Shown: positions 8,898 to 15,967 of the stretch, piece by piece
Layout of the letters: every line of letters begins with the position of its first letter
Position numbering within the stretch: position 1 is the stretch's first letter
Assembly: GCA_964493635.1 (NCBI GenBank)
Contig: CAZBOW010000002.1
Coordinates: forward strand, 1-64,000
Source: OLB6 sp964493635
Lineage (GTDB): Bacteria; Bacteroidota; Ignavibacteria; Kapaibacteriales; Kapaibacteriaceae
Reading direction: 5' to 3'
DNA length: 64,000 nt
Position numbers and translations under genes: made by a program
The notes under the pieces: generated by a model
What the model was told of the DNA's origin: nothing
The model's input: only the letters and a program-made list of their open reading frames with translations
Databases searched by the model: none

Positions 8898-9951
8898 CTC
8901 CGCTGGAGTAGGTGATGGCGATGCCGAGCAGGGACGACAGCTCACTCTTCAGGAAGCGCGTAAGCTTCAGGACCTCGGTGTGCACGTCACCGACGTTGGC
9001 GTCGCCGACCCGTACGAGGTTCGATAGCCGTTCGGACGTTGGGATACGCGCGAAGGCTTCCTCGACACGACCGTGCTGAATGAGCGTCTCATCGATCAAT
9101 CGCTGACCGTTGGCGACGGTAGCGAGGTAGTCCTGAAATCCGAGGATCGTTGTACCATCTGGTAAAGCCCCTTGCCAGAGGCGCATGACTGCTGCATAGT
9201 GCCGCCGGAGAAGGTCCAGCGACCGACCACTATAGTACCCCTCCACCGCCGACGGCTCAGGGCCAGACTGCCCGGCTAATCGGCCGAGCGGTAAGCCCAG
9301 ACCGTAGTTCTTCATTTGCTCGAAACTGTAGACCATTGCATTGAACAGCTGCGATGTTCCACTGCCGGGATCGGTACCGGTGCGTCCCACAACATCATTG
9401 CGATACCCTTGCTTCCACGCCTCCGCTACCGTGCGGATCTCGGCCTGCAGCTTTGCGACAACAGCCCGCAGGTACGACAATCTGGGTGTCGAGAGTGGAT
9501 CGTTCCATAGCAGAAACTCTGCACCATAGATCCCCCAGGCGTCGCGGTCGAAGCCCCGCAGAGCGGTATCTCCGGCAATGATGCGCTGTTCGATCTTCGC
9601 AGCACTGATGGGAAAGGTGCCAACGTTCTCCGTGAGCGTTCCGAACATTCCCTCGGCAGGACCGAAGGTAAAGATGCGTGCTTCTTGCCACGCCTCTGCT
9701 ACACGAATCCACGCATGTTGAGCATGCTCCAATTCCTTACTCGTGGAGGTTACGGATAGCACGCCAACGGCTGCTGCTAGGTGATCGGCCCGTTGAAGGA
9801 GCGTGTCGTAGGCTGGAACAATCACGCCATCGGCAACGTCCCGCAACATCCTCCCCCGATCGAACGAGTCCTCGGAGGGGGCGCTGGTGTCGGTACATGC
9901 TTGGACAACGGCAAGAATGCCCGCGACGGTAAGGATCAGAAACGTACGCAT
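8887..9951 (-). CDS. Imelysin-family (M75-like) lipoprotein
   Basis: A 354-residue lipoprotein with lipobox VVQAC (Cys19) and an all-helical imelysin fold; the conserved GIYGAEFLLW stretch lies near residues 140-149. Imelysin proteins (relatives of EfeO, IrpA and ICMP) bind iron or act in its uptake; peptidase activity is doubtful for most members. The start at 9951 shares a base with the stop of the DUF4856 gene (TGATG), so the two are translationally coupled. It most likely sits in the periplasm or at the outer membrane, delivering iron to or from the FecA-like receptor encoded downstream. Confidence 0.88.
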   Translation of the reverse strand: MRTFLILTVAGILAVVQACTDTSAPSEDSFDRGRMLRDVADGVIVPAYDTLLQRADHLAAAVGVLSVTSTSKELEHAQHAWIRVAEAWQEARIFTFGPAEGMFGTLTENVGTFPISAAKIEQRIIAGDTALRGFDRDAWGIYGAEFLLWNDPLSTPRLSYLRAVVAKLQAEIRTVAEAWKQGYRNDVVGRTGTDPGSGTSQLFNAMVYSFEQMKNYGLGLPLGRLAGQSGPEPSAVEGYYSGRSLDLLRRHYAAVMRLWQGALPDGTTILGFQDYLATVANGQRLIDETLIQHGRVEEAFARIPTSERLSNLVRVGDANVGDVHTEVLKLTRFLKSELSSLLGIAITYSSGDGD

Positions 9952-11239
9952 CACCGCCCCTGCACCGATACCCAGTTGTACCGAAAGCTCTCCATCTCGG
10001 CAGAGGAGAAACCGTAGATCTGCTGGATGGTGGCCATCACAGCCTGCAATTCGGGAAGAGTCTCGGAAGGATTCTGCCAGAACAGATACGGTGTCCATGC
10101 ACCCGTGGGTGGCGTACGCATTTCCGTCAGGAGTACGTCAACCTGCTCTGCGGTGATAACGGACACTCCCTGTTCCAGACCTCGAAAGCCAAGCATGAAG
10201 CCAACGGCTTCCGAAAACGCATGCATCGCTGCGGCGCGATCATCGTCGGAAACTGTTGTCTTGGAAAGCTTTTCAATCGTGGTGTAGAGGTAGTTCACCA
10301 CGGTGGCCATCTGCGAGCGCTCCCAGTTCTGGCGCATCACGGTCAGGCCCTCGCGCTGTCTGGTGAGGTATGTGGCACCTGCTGTAATCGCACCGTGGGC
10401 TAGCAATGCACCGTCGCGGAATCGGGTGTACGGTCCGGTGCCGTCGTTTTTGTCCCTGCGTGCAGCATACTTGGCCGCGAAACGATCCCTGTTTACGGCT
10501 GCGGCATCGCTATTGACAAATGCCGGTGTAGCCCCAAAAATGGCAACGACCGCATCCAGCTGAGGAATCGTCAGCGACGAATTCTTCATCAGTTGGACGG
10601 CATGGTTGTAGCACATCGATGCGAACAGCCCCTTTTCAATCAGTTGTTCAAGCTCGATGCCATGCTCGTCGAAGAGATATCCACCGTATACACCGCCCTG
10701 ACCGTTCTCGGAGGGGGCTTTGGCAGGATCGTACGTACCACCACTGGATGCGGCCAGCTCTAGGGCATAGACGTCGGCCAAGGTTTGAAACGATGGAGCG
10801 ATTGCGGAACGCAGAGGTGCCATGGCAGCAACCAGTTCCCCGTGGGAAACAGCACTCCCACTTCTGCCGGTCTGCATCAGATCAACCAACGCTTGCAGGT
10901 TGTCGAGGACCGTAAGCTCTGTTGCGGCGTTGACAGTAAACTGTTCGCCGGGATAGGTGGTGGGTACAACAAGCGAGTCGGGATTCGTGCTGTTGGTGTC
11001 GCAGGCAGAGAGCATCACGACTGCTGCCACGCCGAGCGAAACAAGAATCGCTGATCTCATCGCTGATCTCATCGCTGATNNNNNNNNNNNNNNNNNNNNN
11101 NNNNNNNNNNNNNNNNNNNNNNNNNNNNNNNNNNNNNNNNNNNNNNNNNNNNNNNNNNNNNNNNNNNNNNNNNNNNNNNTGCCACGCCGAGCGAAACAAG
11201 AATCGCTGATCTCATCGCTGATCTCATCGCTGATCTCAT
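9951..11239 (-). CDS. DUF4856-family lipoprotein (interrupted by artificial gap)
   Basis: First gene of the iron-type operon. The coding region is broken by 100 N at 11080-11179, but the flanks are identical 55-bp copies. Removing 155 bp leaves one open frame of 377 residues. The N-terminus then reads MRSA three times, encoded by a perfect 12-bp triplication, followed by a hydrophobic stretch and lipobox LSAC (Cys28). The rest matches DUF4856, a family usually beside imelysin genes. The molecular function is unknown; a periplasmic or surface metal-related role is inferred from its neighbours. Confidence 0.85.
11080..11179. other. Scaffold gap; probably an unmerged 55-bp contig overlap
   Basis: The 100 N are flanked by identical 55-bp sequences (11025-11079 and 11180-11234) containing the 12-bp start-codon repeats of the DUF4856 gene. 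The pattern fits a k-mer-sized overlap between contigs, so no real sequence need be missing. Only the copy number of the 12-bp repeat is uncertain. Confidence 0.9.
11204..11239 (-). repeat. Three perfect 12-bp tandem repeats, each with an in-frame ATG
   Basis: On the minus strand ATGAGATCAGCG occurs three times in a row and forms the start of the DUF4856 gene. Each copy offers an in-frame start codon, and gain or loss of a copy keeps the frame. Confidence 0.92.
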
Positions 11240-11288
11240 GACAGTACCTAGGGAACGATGGTGGTCATTAAAACGGACGATTTTGGTC

Positions 11289-11321
11289 CGAATATAGCTC
11301 TATTTGGACTAAGTCCAAATA
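11289..11321 (-). promoter_or_regulatory. Promoter of iron-type operon overlapped by a perfect palindrome
   Basis: On the minus strand a TTG (11318-11316) and TATATTCG (11296-11289) are 19 bp apart, which is the spacing of Bacteroidota -33/-7 promoters. The perfect palindrome TATTTGGACT-A-AGTCCAAATA (11301-11321) covers the -33 element. A second inverted repeat CGGAC/GTCCG lies at 11274-11290, around the expected start site. This layout fits repression by a dimeric metalloregulator of DtxR or Fur type; the regulator itself is not in the window. Confidence 0.68.
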
Positions 11322-11364
11322 AAGCGTCGGTAAAGCGTTGGCTAAGCGTCGGTAATGCGTCACA
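11321..11364. repeat. Four degenerate 11-bp tandem repeats beside the operator
   Basis: AAAGCGTCGGT, AAAGCGTTGGC, TAAGCGTCGGT and AATGCGTCACA follow head to tail directly upstream of the iron-operon promoter. The period is close to one DNA turn, so the copies would face the same side of the helix. Confidence 0.7.
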
Positions 11365-11423
11365 GTTTACTGCACTACGGTCACGATGGTGAAGCCCCCT
11401 ACAACCATTCGTAAAGGTATTCC

Positions 11424-11897
11424 ATGCAATCATCAACTGTTCACGCATCCACCCAGCACGGAGTTGGGATTGGTCTGCACCTGCTGTTTCTGCCCGCTAC
11501 AAGCGCGATGCGTATTCCTCGACTCGCGCGCCGGGAGATCATGGATGTGGTGCTGCAGGCAGCAACCGAAACGTCCTGCATCTACATGGAGAGCTGCGTA
11601 CGCGAGGACCATGTTCACATCTTGGTGGAAGCAACGCGGGAGGAGGCCGTTGCCCGATTCATTCACACCTGTATGGAGGGGATCATTGGCGTGGTGTCGT
11701 CGTACTATCCATCGTTTACCCTGAGCGACGGAGTACATGTAACACTGCTTCCAGCGTGGCACCTGGAAATCATGGCCAGTTTTCTGCGGGATCAGGACCG
11801 ATACCATGAGTTTCGCACCGTGAACCAAGAAATTCGGGAAGTGTTTCAGCCACAGGAGTTGGAACCACAGGAGCGGAATGAAGCCACGTTTCACTAA
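11424..11897 (+). CDS. IS200/REP-associated Y1-transposase-like protein, catalytic Tyr replaced
   Basis: A 157-residue protein matching the Y1 HUH transposase fold. The metal-binding pair is present as EDHVHILVE (His63, His65). In the C-terminal helix, where TnpA relatives have YIxNQ, this protein has FLRDQDRYHEF, so the nucleophilic Tyr is Phe120. A Tyr sits seven residues later. Unless that residue substitutes, the enzyme could bind hairpins but not cleave. No target-site repeats are seen, although strong palindromes lie on both sides. It may be a decayed element or a domesticated DNA- or RNA-binding protein. Confidence 0.68.
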   Translation: MQSSTVHASTQHGVGIGLHLLFLPATSAMRIPRLARREIMDVVLQAATETSCIYMESCVREDHVHILVEATREEAVARFIHTCMEGIIGVVSSYYPSFTLSDGVHVTLLPAWHLEIMASFLRDQDRYHEFRTVNQEIREVFQPQELEPQERNEATFH

Positions 11898-11915
11898 CAG
11901 ATGGCAATGCCGCCC

Positions 11916-11950
11916 AAAAAAAAACGACTCGGCTCGAAGAGCCGAGTCGT
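11916..11950 (-). terminator. Intrinsic terminator of the minus-strand small RNA
   Basis: On the minus strand a 12-bp perfect stem (11950-11939 with 11935-11924, 3-nt loop) is followed at once by nine T residues (11924-11916). There is no T-run on the plus side, so it stops minus-strand transcription. The only transcript that can use it is the short one starting near 12034. Confidence 0.9.
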
Positions 11951-12034
11951 CCATAACGGAGTTTTCACGTCCCCCGTTATGCCACGTCCCACCAGACAAG
12001 GTTAGCTACAGTCAATGTCCCGTTGAGCAGTAGC
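11916..12034 (-). ncRNA. Candidate structured small RNA, about 118 nt
   Basis: A self-contained minus-strand unit runs from a strong promoter (12040-12070) to a perfect terminator, with no open frame of note. It can form three hairpins: GCTAC/GTAGC with inner TCAA/TTGA and loop CGGGACA; CATAACGG/CCGTTATG (11981-11974 with 11959-11952) with a 14-nt loop beginning GGGAC; and the terminator stem. The motif GGGAC occurs three times, twice in loops and once in the linker, and GGGACGTG is repeated. It does not resemble tmRNA, SRP RNA or a riboswitch that I recognise. It could titrate a GGA-binding protein or pair with mRNAs. Confidence 0.68.
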
Positions 12035-12039
12035 CACGC

Positions 12040-12070
12040 CAAAAGTAGTGCAGTGGTACGGTGATGTCAA
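12040..12070 (-). promoter_or_regulatory. Promoter of the small RNA
   Basis: Minus strand: TTGACA (12070-12065), 17 bp, TACTTTTG (12047-12040). This is a full match to both the Bacteroidota -7 box TAnnTTTG and a consensus -35. Expected start is about 12032-12034. It lies in the short region before gcvT and points away from it. Confidence 0.75.
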
Positions 12071-12116
12071 GTGTTTTTTCATGATCTTTGCGCGTCAACA
12101 ACCACGGACCCAAACC

Positions 12117-13208
12117 ATGAAAAAAACGATCTTTCACCCCATTCACGTAGCTGCTGGCGCCAAGATGGTGCAGTTCGCTGGCTTCGAAATGCCGATCCAA
12201 TATCCTACCGGTATCATCGAAGAACACCGCACAGTGCGGACCGGTGTGGGAGTGTTCGATGTGTCGCACATGGGCGAATTCATGGTGTCCGGGCCGCAGG
12301 CCTTGGACCTTGTCCAACAGCTTACCGTCAACAATGCTGCTCAGCTTGGCATCGGCCAGGCTCAGTACTCGGCGATGTGCCGTCTGCATGGTGGTATTGT
12401 GGACGACCTTCTGGTGTACCGCCTGGGCGACGATCACTACATGCTGGTGGTCAACGGCGCGAACATCGACAAGGACTGGGCTTGGGTATCGGAGAACGCA
12501 GCGCAGTTTCCTGATGTGCGCATTGCCAATGAGAGCGATGAAACCCATTTGCTGGCTGTACAAGGGCCGAAGAGCCTGAGCGTCCTGCAACAGCTTACGG
12601 ATGAGAATCTTACCGAGGTGGAGTTCTACACCTTCCGCAGCGGAACGCTGGCCGGGATCCCGATGATCATCTCGCGCACCGGCTATACCGGCGAACTTGG
12701 CTTCGAACTGTACTTCAAGGGCGATGAGGCCATTGCCAAGCAGGTTGTCGATGCGCTGTGGTCGGCAGGTGCCGATAGCGGCATTGCCTGGATCGGACTT
12801 GGTGCTCGGGATTCGCTGCGTCTGGAAAAGGGCTACTGCCTGTACGGCAACGACATCGATGAAACCACCAATCCGATCGAGGCGGGGTTGGGGTGGATCA
12901 CAAAGCTCAAGAAGGGTGCCTTCAACGGTTCGGAAGCCATCCAAGCCGCCAAGGATGCAGGCCCCAGTCGCCGGCTGGTTGGCTTCGTGATGAGGTCGGA
13001 GAAACTGATTCCCCGTCCTGGATACGAGATCGTCTCGGGAGGAACCGTCATCGGCAAGGTCACCAGTGGCTCACACTCTCCGGGCCTCGGTACCGGAATC
13101 GGAATGGGGTATGTAACCGTCGACCACAAGGAACCCGGCACGGCCATCGAGATTGCCGCACGCGGTACGACGTTCGCTGCTGAAGTTGCTAAGGTTCCGT
13201 TTCTGTAG
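12117..13208 (+). CDS. gcvT: Aminomethyltransferase, glycine cleavage system T protein
   Basis: A 363-residue enzyme that transfers the aminomethyl carbon from the H protein to tetrahydrofolate, releasing ammonia. It shows the GcvT N-terminal fold (VQFAGFEMPIQY near residue 20, FDVSHMGEF near 50) and the C-terminal GCV_T domain. The start at 12117 (MKKTIFHP) fits the family N-terminus. gcvH and gcvP are not in the window. The 3' end overlaps the convergent RlpA-like gene by 20 bp. A weak box (GATCTTTG) lies about 30 bp upstream. Confidence 0.95.
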   Translation: MKKTIFHPIHVAAGAKMVQFAGFEMPIQYPTGIIEEHRTVRTGVGVFDVSHMGEFMVSGPQALDLVQQLTVNNAAQLGIGQAQYSAMCRLHGGIVDDLLVYRLGDDHYMLVVNGANIDKDWAWVSENAAQFPDVRIANESDETHLLAVQGPKSLSVLQQLTDENLTEVEFYTFRSGTLAGIPMIISRTGYTGELGFELYFKGDEAIAKQVVDALWSAGADSGIAWIGLGARDSLRLEKGYCLYGNDIDETTNPIEAGLGWITKLKKGAFNGSEAIQAAKDAGPSRRLVGFVMRSEKLIPRPGYEIVSGGTVIGKVTSGSHSPGLGTGIGMGYVTVDHKEPGTAIEIAARGTTFAAEVAKVPFL

Positions 13209-13884
13209 GGACAGCATCAGGATCCGCATCGTTGGTAACAACCTCGATGCGTACACGGGCCGTGCCGTTCCGAATCATGCCAAGAGCATGGGCCGCTCCC
13301 TTGGACATGTCGATCAGCCGACCATGATGAAACGGACCGCGATCGTTCACGCGAACGATCACAGCGTTCCCATTATCGAGGTTCGTCACACGGAGACGGG
13401 TTCCAAATGGAAGCCATCGATGAGCACACGTGCTGTCGTGCATGTTGAACACCTCACCGCTTGAGGTTTTCTTGCCATGAAAGGCGTCGGCGTAGTATGA
13501 TGCGATTCCCTCATCGGGATCAACCTTCATGACCTCGGCCGTAATGGTATCGCTGAGGGTTTGCCCCGATCGCTGTTTACCCGATCGCACGGCATCAACA
13601 CGCGCCTTAATCGCTTCAAGGATCAGATCGTCGCTGGAGGGGGCTGAGTCCGCCGTAGCCACCGTGTCCGCCGGGGCCGCCGGGGCGGGAACGGCCGCAC
13701 GAAGAGCCGCGGCCTGCTTTCGTAACTGATTGGCCTTCATCCGAATCAGCATCGATTCGATACGGAGACTATCGCTCCGTTTCCACAACACATCCCACTC
13801 GGCCTGGAGTGAGTCGGCTTTCATGGTAAGAGAGTCAGCCGATGGTGGGAGGTGCAACGCAACAAGCGCCAGGATTGCAACCAT
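13189..13884 (-). CDS. RlpA-like double-psi beta-barrel protein
   Basis: A 231-residue exported protein: hydrophobic N-terminus (1-12), a helical linker (about 20-65), an Ala/Pro-rich stretch, then an RlpA-type domain (about 125-220). The domain has GIASYYADAFHGKKTSSGE, LPFGTRLRVTNL and NDRGPF followed by DMSKGAAHALGM, all typical. RlpA proteins bind or cleave denuded peptidoglycan; whether this one is a lytic transglycosylase is not known. No SPOR domain is present. It lies 14 bp downstream of the guanylyltransferase gene and is likely co-transcribed. The hydrophobic segment is short, so an earlier start is possible. Confidence 0.87.
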   Translation of the reverse strand: MVAILALVALHLPPSADSLTMKADSLQAEWDVLWKRSDSLRIESMLIRMKANQLRKQAAALRAAVPAPAAPADTVATADSAPSSDDLILEAIKARVDAVRSGKQRSGQTLSDTITAEVMKVDPDEGIASYYADAFHGKKTSSGEVFNMHDSTCAHRWLPFGTRLRVTNLDNGNAVIVRVNDRGPFHHGRLIDMSKGAAHALGMIRNGTARVRIEVVTNDADPDAVPTETEP

Positions 13885-13898
13885 GATATGGGCCGTAG

Positions 13899-14990
13899 TT
13901 ACTGGTGACCACCAATATGACGCCGTCGGAGAAGATCCACAAGATCACGAACGTCCGTTGTCTTGCCGCGGCTGCAGATCATCAAGGCCTGCTCGGTTTC
14001 GACCACCACCACGTTGTCGACGCCAACAATACCAACAAGCCGCCCCGTTTGGCTACTTACGAAGCAGTTGTGGGTGTTGACGGTTACCACGTTACCCTCG
14101 ATCACGTTGTTCTTTCCATCCTTCATCGATAAGCGGTAGAGCTCGTCCCACGTGCCCACATCGGACCATCCAAACGCACCATCTACGACACAGACGTTTG
14201 TTGCTTTTTCCATCACACCCACGTCGAACGACACACTCCGCATCTGGCGAAACTGATACTCAAGAACTGCGTTGTACTCGTCCGTGCCCAAGGCCTTGCG
14301 TGCAATGTGCAACAACGGGCCGTGGTCGGGAAGATGCTCGTCGATGGCATCCATAATCACCTGCGCACGAGCAACAAAGATGCCGGAGTTCCACACGAAG
14401 TCGCCGGCGTCGATGAACCGTTGTGCCGTTGCAAGGTCTGGCTTTTCAGCAAACGTGCGCACACGATGTACCTTCTCCTTCAGCACAGGATTTTCCAACG
14501 CAAGAGCATCGCCAACCTGAATGTAGCCGTAGGCTGTTTCTGAGCGTGTCGGAGTAACACCAATCGTGACGATGGCATCGGTACTTTCTGCCGTTACACA
14601 CGCTCGATCAAGCGTTACCTGGAACTCCCGAACGTTCATCACGAGGTGGTCACTGGGTAACACGACAATCACGACGTCTTCGTTATACGATGCTGTGATC
14701 ACGGAGGCAGCTAGGCCAATCGACGGACCAGTATTTCGGGCAAACGGCTCCAGAATGACGTGCTCTGCCGGCACCAGCGGAAGTTGTTCCGCTACCAGAG
14801 CAGCTAGGTCGCGAGTGGTCACTACCCAGATATCGGACGTATCCACAAACGGGAGCAACCGCATCACCGTGTTCTGGATCAGGGTACCATCGCCAAGCAT
14901 GTGACTGAACTGCTTCGGATGCTTTTCGGTCGCGCGAGGCCACAGCCGCACACCTAAGCCCCCTGCAAGCACACAAGCAACGATTTTCAT
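13899..14990 (-). CDS. manC: Mannose-1-phosphate guanylyltransferase
   Basis: A 363-residue nucleotidyltransferase that makes GDP-mannose from GTP and mannose-1-phosphate for glycans. The signature LAGGLGVRLWP (about 8-18), the Lys-containing KHPKQF, EPFARNTGPS and LPSDH identify the GDP-mannose pyrophosphorylase branch. The C-terminal isomerase domain of bifunctional ManC/AlgA enzymes is absent, so this is the short form. The ATG at 14990 (MKIVACVLAGG) is the family-typical start. It is divergent from the outer-membrane barrel gene at 15078 and precedes rlpA on the same strand. Confidence 0.92.
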   Translation of the reverse strand: MKIVACVLAGGLGVRLWPRATEKHPKQFSHMLGDGTLIQNTVMRLLPFVDTSDIWVVTTRDLAALVAEQLPLVPAEHVILEPFARNTGPSIGLAASVITASYNEDVVIVVLPSDHLVMNVREFQVTLDRACVTAESTDAIVTIGVTPTRSETAYGYIQVGDALALENPVLKEKVHRVRTFAEKPDLATAQRFIDAGDFVWNSGIFVARAQVIMDAIDEHLPDHGPLLHIARKALGTDEYNAVLEYQFRQMRSVSFDVGVMEKATNVCVVDGAFGWSDVGTWDELYRLSMKDGKNNVIEGNVVTVNTHNCFVSSQTGRLVGIVGVDNVVVVETEQALMICSRGKTTDVRDLVDLLRRRHIGGHQ

Positions 14991-15041
14991 CAAAGCAAAC
15001 TACGCAAATGAGTCCGCCGAACCCACCCCCTGCCGACTTCG

Positions 15042-15049
15042 TATCTTTG
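15042..15049 (+). promoter_or_regulatory. TAnnTTTG promoter box (outer-membrane barrel gene)
   Basis: TATCTTTG, an exact Bacteroidota -7 box, ends 28 bp before the ATG at 15078. No TTG is seen at the expected -33 distance. Confidence 0.6.
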
Positions 15050-15077
15050 CGCCACCGTTTCAATCAGGAGAACTACC

Positions 15078-15860
15078 ATGGTACGTTGGCTCTGTGCCAT
15101 CACACTTGTCGTTGCGAGTGTATCGTCCGTTTCCTCAGTGTATGCTCAAGATGATCGCCTTGACGATCTGTCGTTCGACGAATCCCCTCTCCAAGATGAG
15201 GTTGTCCCCTATTTCGCCGTTGGTCTGGGTCCGGTATTCAACGTTGCCTTCCCCAACGTTGACGACCTTAACGCCGCTGCTCAAGCCATGGGCTTGGACG
15301 CTCTGAGCACACCCATGATTCAATGGGGTGCCGAGATTTTCACGGCCGTGGGCATCGTTCCGAATCTGCGTGTTGGCTTCAGCTGGGTAGCCGGTTCAAC
15401 CCAAACGTCGGCGTCGAATGTTGATCTCGGCAACGACGTTACCGGTACCAGAACCATGGCCTATTCCCTAAGCCACCGCACGATTCACGTGGATTATGCT
15501 CTGGTTCCGGTAAAAGGACTGGCCATTTTGCCCGGATTAGGTTTTGGCTTTGGTAGTCAGACGATTACACGCTACCAGAGCGCAGGCGAGCGGTCGTGGT
15601 CCGACTATACGTCAATCGCGACGGCGCCCGATGCTTTCTCGGAACTGGAGCGCAGTGCGCTCTACCTCACTCCCCGCGTGAATGTCGAGTATGCTGTAAC
15701 GCCATTCATTGCATTGCGTGGTCAAGTGGCCTACAACTACCAGTTCGACGCCAGTGGCTGGCTGGGCAACCGTACGGCTACGATTGCCAATGTGCCATCG
15801 GATATCAACATGACGGCGCTGGGTGCACAGCTTGGGGTGTTTGTTGGATTGTTCAACTAA
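15078..15860 (+). CDS. Outer-membrane beta-barrel protein, unknown role
   Basis: A 260-residue protein with a signal peptide ending VYAQ (about 1-24). The body has alternating hydrophobic/polar strands and glycine-rich turns (FAVGLGPVFNVAF, ILPGLGFGFGSQ) and finishes in a hydrophobic strand LGVFVGLFN. This fits an 8-to-12-strand outer-membrane barrel of the OmpW/porin-like kind, but no specific family was recognised. It has its own TATCTTTG box and stands just before the tRNA gene. The function could be structural or small-molecule passage. Confidence 0.75.
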   Translation: MVRWLCAITLVVASVSSVSSVYAQDDRLDDLSFDESPLQDEVVPYFAVGLGPVFNVAFPNVDDLNAAAQAMGLDALSTPMIQWGAEIFTAVGIVPNLRVGFSWVAGSTQTSASNVDLGNDVTGTRTMAYSLSHRTIHVDYALVPVKGLAILPGLGFGFGSQTITRYQSAGERSWSDYTSIATAPDAFSELERSALYLTPRVNVEYAVTPFIALRGQVAYNYQFDASGWLGNRTATIANVPSDINMTALGAQLGVFVGLFN

Positions 15861-15883
15861 CACGCATCGGAATGATTGGTAAG

Positions 15884-15956
<73 letters not shown>

Positions 15957-15967
15957 CTTTTCTTGGT

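Noticed and set aside
11301..11950. A complete IS200-type element bounded by the two strong palindromes
   Set aside because: The two palindromes differ in sequence and are each better explained, one as a promoter operator and the other as a small-RNA terminator. No target-site signature is evident. Not fully excluded.
12012..12944. Open frame on the minus strand opposite gcvT
   Set aside because: It is antisense to gcvT, runs into the small-RNA promoter region and shows no domain.
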